Source: Pyrrhosoma nymphula (lineage: Eukaryota; Arthropoda; Insecta; Odonata; Coenagrionidae). From it: a stretch of 64,000 nt of DNA. The stretch lies in NCBI GenBank assembly GCA_963573305.1, contig OY754327.1, forward strand, positions 57,032,244-57,096,243, given 5' to 3'. The stretch's first letter is position 1. The number at the start of each line of letters is the position of its first letter. Positions 47,301 through 59,300 of the stretch are shown here, piece by piece. The notes under the pieces were generated by a model, which saw only the letters and a program-made list of their open reading frames with translations, made no database searches and was not told the origin of the DNA. The position numbers were made by a program, and so were the translations under genes.

Positions 47301-50300
47301 TAATTCAATTTATCTACAATATTAAAATTAAGTTCAATACATTTTGTGTTGCGGTTTGCGTCGTATGGCCCCGTTTTGATAGCAGAGTGAAAATGTGACT
47401 CTTATTGTTAGTATGTACAAATTAGGTAGTGTGGTTTAGAGACTTCTGGCACTCAGTGCGTCCTTTTCCTGTCATTGAGTCCTTTACGGAGGCACTTATA
47501 GCTTTCCTTCCCGCCGCCAGTGTCGCGAGTAGAAGTTAGCGTTTATAGTGAGAAGAAATGCTAATAATGTAATTTCAAATAATCGTTGCACAACTAGGTA
47601 ATATCTAGAATAAAAAGGATAAAATAGTAATATGTAAAAATTAATTTAAAAAAACACGCTTTTAACCCATTCAATGCGGGTCCGTATGAAGAAATCACTC
47701 CCGGTGTCGGAACTCAACATTTCACGACATCGTATCTGTAATTGTATTGTGAGTGACCGTCAATGTTTAAAATTTATGTGTTAGTCTTTTTTTCCCCATT
47801 TTACGTTATAAAAAAAATGTCTTTCATGAATGACATCAGCTCCGCTGAAAATCCGTGTGTATGCAACCCGCATTGCTATATCTCTCGCTGCCTATTTTTC
47901 CGTTTTCTTCAGCGAAAATATTATTTTTTGCCGTTCGAACATTTTTAATTGATTTTTTTTGCATTCACCGCAGTAAATATGACACAAATAAGGGAGTGAT
48001 GGATATCACATCTATGTACATTTCTATTTTTCGTATTCGTGGATTTTTTAATAAATTTCGTACGCATTTATCTGACCAGCTAAGCGCGTCGCACTCTTGT
48101 CCTCTCTCCGCAGAAGCATCCTTCCTTTGTTGCCTCACTCACCCTTTTCTCAAATCCCTTCTCGTCCACATTCAGCATTCCTAACTACTACTTTTCCCGC
48201 CCCCCACTAGTTCTTTTTCTCAGCAGTCACTACCGGAAACTTCAAAAGATTTCCATTTCTCTGTTTTTGCCAATGTCAACGCACTTTGCTTTTTTACCAA
48301 TGCACGATGCCCTCTACGTTTTGTCTTTTCCCCGTAAACATGGTCTTTTCATTTATTTATAGAGTAATTTAAGTGTTACATTTTAGACTCCACAACGTTT
48401 CGAATGCCGAAAAAATATTATTCGTCCTTGCGTAAGGTTACTTTTCTAAAAAAAATAAAATGGCTATAACTCAAGATAAACAGTACGAATGCAAAACACA
48501 GGTTTAACTCTTTGTCATCTTAATGAAACATGGGAAGAATGTATACTGCAATAATGTAGACGCATGGAATTTTAGAAGATATATCAGAGCACATATTTAT
48601 TATTACTATATTTAAAAAACCACAGTAAATAAACAAAAACCATTTCTCAAAAAATTAATTGATTACAGAATCACGAAATAAGTTGAGTAACATGGTGTAA
48701 AAAGGAACTGAGTGGATCCTGAGGAAATGGTGGAAAAAAATAAAATGTAGATCAATAGTTTCGATAAAGCACTTGCCGTACCAAAATAAACGTTCTACAT
48801 TTACATGCTTTTACAAAAATAATCAAAACCTCACATGTCACGCACTTCGAATCAGTTTGAACTGTGCGCAATGTAAATGGATATATTAACACAATATGTA
48901 CAAAAAAAATCACAATGACATCCGCATTGAAAGGGTTAAGCAAGTATACTAAAATGTAAAAAATATTCTTTTCATCACGTGGAAAATAAAAACTTGGACG
49001 CTTTTTCTTAAATAACATCCAAACTCTGTCATTTATATCAATATCTATTCCACAAGGTGGGAGCTTTAGGAATAGATATTAATAATGGAAATGACAGAGG
49101 TTGGATGTTGATTAAGAAAAAGCGCCCACGCTATTATTTTCCACGTGATGAAAAAAATATTTTTTACATTTTAGTGCACTTGAATATAAGCGTGTTTTTT
49201 AAAAGCGTTTTTTACAAATAATTATATTGTGGTCTATATTTGTGATTCTTTCGAGCCAGTTGCTTGTCTGATGATCACAATTGTTTGAGTTAGTTGTATT
49301 TATAATATAATGAGATAGCATTCGAAGAGTACGCTGAGACCTAAATTGCATAAGGAAAAATATTTTTTCATTGCCTTTCCAAACTTTTGTTGGGATGATT
49401 CCACTAAGCTTGCTAAGCCATGTATTTATTTGTTGCTCACTTGGCTTGCTTAGCTTCTATCAGTATTGCCAAAAGTTGACTCTTCATTTGTGTATTGCCA
49501 AACGTTGACTCTTCAAAGCCAAGAGGCAAGCGCGTGTGGCAGTATGTCGAAGGAATGATGTATTTTGGGGATAGGATTGGTGTAATAGCTAAAGTACTGG
49601 CTTCAAAATCCAAGGGCCGGGTTCCAATCCTGAAAATGGCAGAGATATTTCAATTGAATCCCTACTTGTGCGCCTAGTGGAGGGCACATCGCAGCACTCC
49701 ATCCGTCGAATGGGATGTATCCCTTCGTCCTTCCATTCAGAGCAGTGTCTTTCATCCCTCCTTCACTCCCTTGAAATCTTGCCTTCTTGACGAACCTGCC
49801 CATCGGTTCTAGCGGCATGGGGAAAATGACTGGCCTCAGCTGTCCATAGCCTCCCCAATGACTATCATTGCTCTTCTGTTCTACGTTCCTTGCCACAATA
49901 GTAAGAGCCTTCTTTAAGCCTCTATTGAGATTTTTATTTCCCAATTTGCTTTATTTAAGGTAGTTTTAGCGGGATATCACCGCTCAAAAGGTAATGGATT
50001 TGGTATCATTACAAAGAAAAAGACCTCATGTAAGACCTGTTCCACAATCCGTAAGCCACCGCGGAAACTGAAGAGTCAACTAACCAGAGTTAAGGACAAT
50101 CTTGGACTGAAGACCCCAGGAGTATACCAAATCCCCTGCGAGTTTAGAGAGGTCTACATTGGAGAGACTGGTCGGACTATCGAGACCCGGATTAAGGAGC
50201 ACAAGGCATGCATCAGACTGGCCCACCCCCAGAAGTCAGCCGTCGCGGAACATAGTCTCAACCGGGACCATCGAATCGTATTCGACGACGCAAAACATCT

Positions 50301-53300
50301 TTGCAGATCAAGCGGATACTGGGACCGGTTGACAAAAGAGGCTATTGAGATAAGGTTGGCGGATAAAAACTTCAACCGCGATACGGGATACGCGATCAGC
50401 CATTCAAGGAAACCAGTTCTCAGCATAATTAAGACGGCGCGAAAAAACAACCACAGGATCGACGACGGCCAATCAGAAACGACCTGACGCACGGCCGGAA
50501 GATTTATAAACCCGGACAAATTTTGACCCGGCACTCAACGCCCTGAGGACGATGGCAGAGTAAGCCATTGAAACGTCGGCTCTGGCTGAGCATCTCACCT
50601 GGTGGGAAACCCGTGAAGAATTCATTCACAAAAAGATATCATATTTGTTGCGACACCAATCGCGCTACTTTTCGAGATTTTTACCCAAAAAATTATTAAA
50701 AATATCTGTGGGATATGGTATGGCTGTGCTCTCCAGAGAGACATTAAAAATATGAGGAAGTGTTCTGAGCCACAATTGTGTCAGAAATAGAACTGTGGGT
50801 AGTTGGTATGTGTTCTCAGTTATTCTTTAAAATAAGTTGAAAACTCACTGTAATACTTTTTTTGGATCGCAAAATAACCTTCAGTTGTGAAGGCGTTTTC
50901 AGCATAAGGCGTGAAACCATTTCAGGGGAAAGTCTCAATGTCATATTGAGTAGATTTCTGAGAAATTCAGTCGTGGAAATAAAGTGTTTTTTCATTAATA
51001 TTACTATTTTTACTCCATGCTTATGACAACTCCTTTAGTTTTCAAATAAAATTTAAATGTGGTCTCTATTATGACTGGAGAAAATTCTCGATGAAACTAC
51101 CTTATCTCAGTGTTCGTCAACTTGACAAAGCTTGTTAACGGTTATGTCGGAAGAGGATTACTCCCAAGGCCATTACGAACTTCATTGAGAAAGAAAGCGC
51201 AAATATTTTCGTTACATGGTACATGGGCAATAATTTCGAGTCTGATGTCATAACGAGAGATGAAAAATGTGCGGCATCAAGATGGCTCTTCAAATATGGT
51301 AACATAATAAAATATACTCATTAAAACATTCCGGAAACCTGCCACGGGATATTGTCTCTACGCAGTGGGAGTACGAAGGCTTGTCTCCCTATCTATTGCG
51401 TACCGGATACCTTCGATACTACCAGTCGGAACTTAATTCACTTCACAATGCTTATATCGCACTTCATTTATTACCACGTTTTATGAAGTCGCTTTCTTGT
51501 TTGTTTGTTTGTCCTTCCGGGAAAAATCTTGCAACTCAAATTCAACTCACTTCCCGATTAGCTATCGACTTAATATTTTCTGGACAGATCAGATCCAGAT
51601 GAAAATGCATTCTTACGCTATATCTAGCTCTTCAGAGGCAATATGAGCCGCTATTTTCGACAATTTACATTTGTATTAATCGCTCAGCTGTTTGATTTGA
51701 TAGCCATTTCCTCGCGTTGCGAGGTGGCCCAGGGAAAGGAACTGGCCCCCTACCCTGAATGTGTGAAACTCACACGCCTTTGGCTTAGTCTGAGGTGAGC
51801 TCTATCCTCACCTACCCCAAACCAACCTTTGGGTTGAAGCACTGAGTGAGTGAGTGAGCCATTTTAACATGTTTTTATTAAGTCGCTTTCTTAATTGTTT
51901 GTCCTTCCGACTTGCCACCCGACAAAAAGATCGCGAGCGGAAGGCGTCTGTGCTCGAAATCGAAATGAAAGCGATCAAATTTCTCACCTTGCTTAAGATC
52001 GAAAGCGAAAGTTCTTAGCTCGAGTGAATGAGTCTCCGGATGCCTAAAAAGAAGAAAAGTATATAATACAATAGATTGAAAAATTAATCTAAAAAATCAC
52101 GTTTTTTTTAAACTAAAAAGAAGAAAATAAACCACCCTGCCTTGGCCCAACGTCCCACGATTAAATTTTACAGATAAAAGACTATATGTGCAAAAACAAA
52201 AACGTGGTGCGCATCAATTTCAATATCTTGAATCAAATTCTTTCTCTGTAAATATTCATTACAATAATACAACTAAAATCTCAAATATATTATGATTAAT
52301 TTATATCACTCCACTGTCAAATGTAAAGCGTCATAAAATTTGCTTCCAGAGTTGAAGCATAATTCTAATACTTATGACATTCCATATACCTTTACGACAA
52401 TACAATTTTAATAGAGACAGAAGATGAACATGAGAGAAAAAGCAGACAACTAGATTCCTTAAAGCTATTTCTGGGGAAGTCGCTTAATCATCAAGGCAGC
52501 TAAGGGCTCCATAATAAATAGATATTGAAATTGATCCGCACCACGGTTTTGAACAATAGTATTTTATCTGTAAAATTTACTCGTGGGGCCTTGGGCCAAG
52601 GCAGGGTGGTTTATTTTCTTCCATTTAGTTTAAATAAAAACCTCGTTTTTTAGATTAATTTTTAATCAATTGTATTATATATTTTTAGGTTGCTCTGATA
52701 TCTTGGGTTGGCCCAATAGCTCATAATCCCGCTAGTTCAGTGGTTCTCAACCTTCCTAATGCCGCGACCCTTTAATACAGTTCTTCATGTTGTGGCGACC
52801 CCAGGAAATATGGAAACCATCATAGGACCATCGAAAATATGTGTTTTCCGATGGTCTTAGGCGACCCCTGTGAAAGGGCGGTTCGACCCCCAAAGGGGTC
52901 GCGACTCACATGTTGAAAACCGCTAGTTACAGCTTATTTCGGTATAGAAGTAAAGTAAGAGTCAGAATTTAAAGTAGTTTTGTCGTTGAACATACAAACG
53001 TTAAAATAGGTTAAGAGGGAAAGTTGTTAAGCTAAAAGATGATAATTGATACTGACTATCGACGACTTATTCCGACCTTGACTGGCCTGTTTAGAAACCA
53101 GAAAAATTTATCCGATTTTAAACCTTTTAACAATAATACCATTGTGTCCAGAAATGCGGAACCTGTATTTCTTGTTATCATGAATTGCTGAATGTGAATA
53201 AAATTCCAGATATTTCTCCAATAAGATTGTTGGATGGATTGACATGCAGTTATTTTTATCAACGCACAGGTAATTGTGAAAACATGAGGCTATGATTGCA

Positions 53301-56300
53301 CGTTCTTTGAGCGATTTGAAAAAATATTGCTAACAATACTCTAATATGCCATTTCCACGTATGCATAAAACTGTTCAAGCCACAGTTAGAAAAGCCTTAA
53401 GAAAGCAGAGAACCGTGCATTCCAAAGTCATTCCTACCGTAATCCCTGACGTCGCACCCAAGCCCCTGAAGCGACGAGGCATTAAATCAATATAAAAATT
53501 GTAAAGGGAAGACCCAAAGTGCAACTTCAAACGGAAACTCTTGTGTGACCACTCACAGTGGATTACTGAAGCAGAAGACTCAAGTTCCATGAGGTTTCAA
53601 GGTACCCGTGAAATAATGGGCTTCTTTTGTAATTGATGGAGGAAGCGGCAAAGTGTTCGTTGGAAGTCATTAGGGTAATGAAAAACCTAAAGCCTCTTCA
53701 GAGCTGAAATGCACTGTGGTTTGGTTGTCCTCCGCTCATCGTTTTGCGGTGTTTTTTACTCGTTTAATGTGGAGCAATATTTTTTCCTGTTCGTTGGTTA
53801 ATGATGGAAAAAAAATATCAATTAGGAGGGAAATTCCAATCATTTAATCGTAAGTTGGGATGTAGAACAATTGAACACTTTGAAGGGGCTCCATTGTGAC
53901 TTGAGCGACTGAATTGCAATGAAGTAGAATGTAAACCAATGGTGCTTTATGTTACCGTAGCGGTTTAGTTTTTTTCTTGGGCAATGTGCGAGAGATGTGT
54001 ACACTGATGAGGTGGGTGTAGTGGTTGGGGAGATCGATTCGCGCGTTCTCCCGCACGCCGATGATGTGTCGTTACTTGCGCGGCAGGGTGGATGTAATTC
54101 TGCCCCATTATCCCACACACTACATCTGTAGAACAGACAAAAGCAACGAAATAAGAGAAATTCTCTATCTTACTGATATGTTCGAATATTCTTTCTTCCC
54201 CTGCACTATTAATTATCGCAACAAAAACAAGTGAAGCACTAATTTGCCGATACACATCTAAATTTTCGTCCTTTTCCCCTTTTTTAACGGTATGGGAGTC
54301 CATAAGGTAGTCAACCAAGGGTAAAATGTCAGATAAAAACCCCTTAAAGTGTGAAAATTCTTCGCTCTTTATCCTTTCGGAACTATACTTCAGTCGTATT
54401 TCGAAAAAGACATTTTCCTCTGATTCAAACTTCCCCTCCGAAATACATGCGGAGCAGAGAAGCGATACCGTGTTTGACGTCAAGCCAATGGCATGCTGTT
54501 TTCGATCTTGTGAATTTTTCTTTTTTTTTTGCAGTAAATGATGCTTACGGCTGATGTATGAACATAGGGATCATGGTATTTAGGTTCGTCAGAAAATTAG
54601 CTATCATGTGGGGTACTTAAATACGAGGAATATGTTTTATACTTTCCTCATTCCTTTTCTTGCACCCTTCCTTTTATGACTGGCGTCCTAACACCTGCCA
54701 CACAGCCCTTACGGCGCGGCGCCTCGCGGGTAGTGTGTAGATGTGGATGTACCTAATGATATTCCGATGGATTTATTAGGGATATTTCGATCTTTGTAAG
54801 TGAGAAAATAGGATTGAAGTTGAATACGTCCGAAGCCATAGCGGATATGTTTGATATGAAATATGATCAGTGTGAGGAGAGAAAAAAATAAGAGGTGGAT
54901 GAGTTTGTATGTACGTTTAAGTCGACGGTTTGTTAGAGTCGGTTGGTTAGATGAATAGATAAACACGCGCAGCGATTGCTCCTTCTTTCCACTCAGATAT
55001 TCGGAAGTTGACAGTTCCCCAGACTGGTGGTCTTGGTCGCGTCTGTGAGGTGTTGGGAAATGGTTGAGTAAGTTCTATGGTTATGTCTTAACCAAGAAAA
55101 CAGTAGAAAAGTATTGGCTAAACATTCGCGAGGAGTCATTGGCCAGTCTGTTTATTTCACTGAAAGACATAGTGTAGCAACCGTGGAACTAGGTCAAATA
55201 CCAGGAATTTCGAATCACCGGGACCCGACGACATTATTGTGTCTGGAATATTATGAAATTCTCGGAAATTATAAGTACATACGTATGTATATGCATCGAT
55301 AATGCATCGCTATTTTTACAGCAAATTCCTCCGTAGGAAAGTCGCTCGCTAATGGTAGGGCCCACTACTCAACTGTGTGTCGGTAATTATTTTCGGTCAG
55401 TGGGGTAAAGAAAACTTTGAAAAGGAGGTCGGTGAGGGTGAGAACTGAGAAACACCAGAGTCTAATTTCTGTCTCTCCCGAGGGTATCGTGGAGAGTGCG
55501 ATGGCGACTCGCTCGATTTTCGTCAAGAGGATTGGGGAATGAGGAGAAAAGGACTCAGTTTTGGAGTTGGATTTGGGGTGATGAAGAGGGAGGGATTGTA
55601 ATGGTTTCGAAGGATGTAGGGATGTTACTGATGTTGACAGGATGTGGAAGTTTAAGTGATTTCGATTTAAATATCTGAGAGGAATTGCTGCTCTGCGCCG
55701 TCTCTATTTATTGTCAGACAATAATGGCAACGCCGTCCCCTTATAAAGGAATTTATGGAGATAGCTGCTTTAATGAGCCGTTCCCGTGGGTTATTTTTCA
55801 ATGACGGAAAAATCGTCCTACTCTGGATTCACCTCTGAATGATGAATGGCTAAAATGAAAACTCGTTCTAATTGCGAACCACGTATTCAGTTTGGACGGA
55901 AATCAGTGCAGTGATTTTAGCTTTTATATTGAAAAACACCAAGGTCACGTTCTAATATGGGAATTCAAGTGCTCAAAAATCATATATTCTCTATAAGGAT
56001 ATCACTATAATTTTAAAAATAGAGAAATAGGAAACGAGTTCCCCACGCCACGTTTCGTGCCCTGCGTTGCGCTTCTTGGGACGTGGGTGCATTTGGCCCC
56101 AACGGACATTGCAGTGGTGCGCAGATTTCTAAGGAATCTAAGTATGTTATTTTAGCAGTTGACCTAAAAAAATTCCAACATTTTCACAACTTAAAATTAT
56201 TTTCCCCAAGTTTAAGCCCTTTCATCGGCTAAAATCACTGGGGTAACTGCGCAAATGGCATTTTTCAATTGCTCGCCATCTTTTTTCCTAGGGTTTCCAA

Positions 56301-59300
56301 ATTTGATTTAGTTCCCGTGATCACATTCGCCTAATAAGCGAATGGTTTCCGTTAAATCCAGGACGGAGACAATTTTCCAATCAAATACTGAAAAGAGAAA
56401 CGGTATTCAGGAAATCGCCGGCCGATATCGCTAACGTCGCTTTCATACAAAATTATCTGGCACATAATTATCGGAAATATTATGACCTTCACAGGCAATC
56501 AAAACTTCTAGCGTGATCGGCCACCTAATACTTCTTATTTGATGAGTCTAGAAGCCAAGAGTGACAAAGCGTTAGTTTTGAGTTCTTCATGTTTAAAGTT
56601 CAAATTGTTGTTGTTGTTCAATGTGTTTCTTGAAGTAGATGAAATTTACTCCACTAGATCTCAGCACCCACCACAGTCATTTACTTATACTCCACAACCA
56701 CAGCCACAACAATTTAACATACTTTAGGAACACATTTCTGCACTTAGCTCGAAAAACTAAAAAGTCACTTGTACCCCTTGGCTTCTAGGCTCCTCATTTA
56801 TATAAACGACAATTCTACAGTTAGCAGTAATATTTTTTGCCGACGATGCGGTCCTCTCTTATCAACGTTAGCACATGCTTTCAACGTTAACGTCTCAACG
56901 TTAGCACATGCTTGATGTCTTTGGTGGGAGCTAGAACATAGCCTTAGTAAATGCACTGCAGTACATTTCTTACGAAATAAATTACAACAACACCATATCT
57001 ATCCAGTGGTGGGAGTAAATGTAAAAGTATTAGATGAGATGTAGTCAAATACCTCGGAGTCGCCGTAATGTCAGGCCTAGTAGCATGGGAAAACACTAAA
57101 AATCACGCTTCAATAAAAAAATTTCTGCTAGCGAACATAATGTAACACATGTAGGGTTTGATTTTCTCCCGGCGAATAGCTGAAGTAAATTGTCCACGGG
57201 TTTTTGTCCGGGTAAGTGCTCCTTCAGGCAGAGGAGCAGATGGAGTCACTAACCCGGACGGAAACCCGTGAACAATTTACTTCATAATGTAACACAGCTT
57301 ATGGAAGGACTAGGTTTTGTGAGCCGCTTGAGTCTCGGAGGTTACATGCTAAACTTAATTAACTAAAAAAATTCGGATCATGCATTATACCAATTAAGGA
57401 TGGCATGTGGGATATTATTTCATCCCCGAACTCTATCTCTAGAGCTGATAGAAGCGACAAAATAAGATATATGCACTGCCGAACTGATAGATACGAAACT
57501 TCCTTCTTCCAGCGCTCCATTAATGAATACTACAAAGTTAGAGCAAGACACGCCGTTAACATAGAGTTTACTGTCGTCCTCTCCCTCTTCCCTACTCCCT
57601 CCCCTTTTCATGGCTGGTGGCCTAATACCCCCTGCCACACGCCCCCGCGACGGCTTGCATGGTAGCATGTAGATATAGATTTCATACTCTGGAGAGAGAC
57701 GTCCCCTTTTATTGTAGAACATGTCGTAGACTTCGACGCAAAAATGAATTTGTTAAATAGTTCCGATTCGTAAGTTTTCATATTAGCACTAAGCCTGCAG
57801 CGTGTGTAACGTACTAGGGGCTGTTCTATCCCTGTGCCGCCTCTGGCTTTACAGTTGAGTTTTGATAGCAGGCAACTAGTTCATCTTGGATTTATCTCGA
57901 TACGTCTTAATTACATTTTCTGGATTTGAACCCAGTCTCGCTATTCCCTCTACGCTGCCACGCTCTCATATACCTATTTCATTAAATATGTTTCACCCTG
58001 GGATAGCCGCTTTGAAGGCGCGCAGAGAGACAATACCGGAGATTAAGGACCTCCACTACCAATCGGATCGCTGACAAAAATCTGCAATCCCATGCGTGTT
58101 AATTTCGTACCGTGTTAAGTTTTTCGCGAAAGAGGAGACTGATGAACTGGATTGAAAAGTGACATGATATTTGGGGGGAAGCAAAACCATAAAGGAGTAA
58201 GTGGAGAGAATTGGGAATACCAGTAACCTAAAGCTAGTGCATGTCTATTAAAGTGAATAGTTTTGGGTGAAAATAAAATTTTTTGCCTTTTGTGGAATTT
58301 TTGTGATTTATTTCAACATTTTGTTATTATTTAACTCCGGAGCTGATCTTTTCTTTTTTATTTTTATCGAACGGGTTATAATGTAGGCAGTAGTTAGGTG
58401 ATATTTCTGATACGTCCACCTCCCAGGGGCGGCTCCAGACCGGAGGTTCGGGGGGGGAGGGGGTTACTAGCGGCTCTTGGGGTATGGAATAGCCCCCAGG
58501 AAAAGGGGGGTTCGTGGCTCTCGTTCCGGAAATTCGTTACAAATCATGTGAAAAACGGCGCGTTATAAGTGGTTTGGAAGCAAAAGTTTGCCTTTTAAGA
58601 AGAGCAAGATTTTACTACTATGCGTATTACCCTTTTAGATTACCACCAAGTCTCGACTAATTCCTAATATATTTTGATTTACATTCGCATTTAGCTTGTG
58701 GTTTTAAAAACAGTTTCTGTTTATATAAAATTTTACTGTATTTAAAGTAAAATAACCATAACTTCAATAACAATAAGCAGCAAAATAATTTAGGCTTTTA
58801 AATTGTCTATGACAGAGAAATACGCCGGGTTTTGGGGGGGTGCCATTGCCGCCCTTCCCCAGGGGCCGCCTATGCCACCTCCATGACATCATATATTTAA
58901 TAATGATACAATAAAGTACAAATTACAAAAGGTTTGCGGCAATCCCAAAAGTACGATTTAAATGTTGTTCCTTTGATTCTCGCTAATATTTTTGGTTTCT
59001 CTATCGAGAATTTGTGCTTAAGCACTAAATCTAACTAATTAGTTCCTACCGGTAAGAATTTTCCTTCGAGTTTGTAATTATGAAATGAGGTTTCATTGTC
59101 AATAGTAATTCGTTACCATAGATATCTTTAAGTTCTTATAAATATTTCCCATTGTAAGCACATTTCATAAGTAATTCGCCAAGTTTTAATCAATCCACCC
59201 GAAAAATGTACTTTTGCAATTTACAATGAGAAGGAAGCCACTTCTTCCGAAAGAAAATTTAGTCACGTTTCAGTTTAACTCGGATTAAAAGGAGGATCGC

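Noticed and set aside
47763..48184. Open frames inside the 1.28-kb piggyBac-like element
   Set aside because: No transposase motifs (no piggyBac DDE or Cys-rich tail). They are AT-rich chance frames in a non-autonomous element.
50154..50534. 126-codon minus-strand frame
   Set aside because: Antisense shadow of the Penelope GIY-YIG frame, which has clear family motifs on the plus strand.
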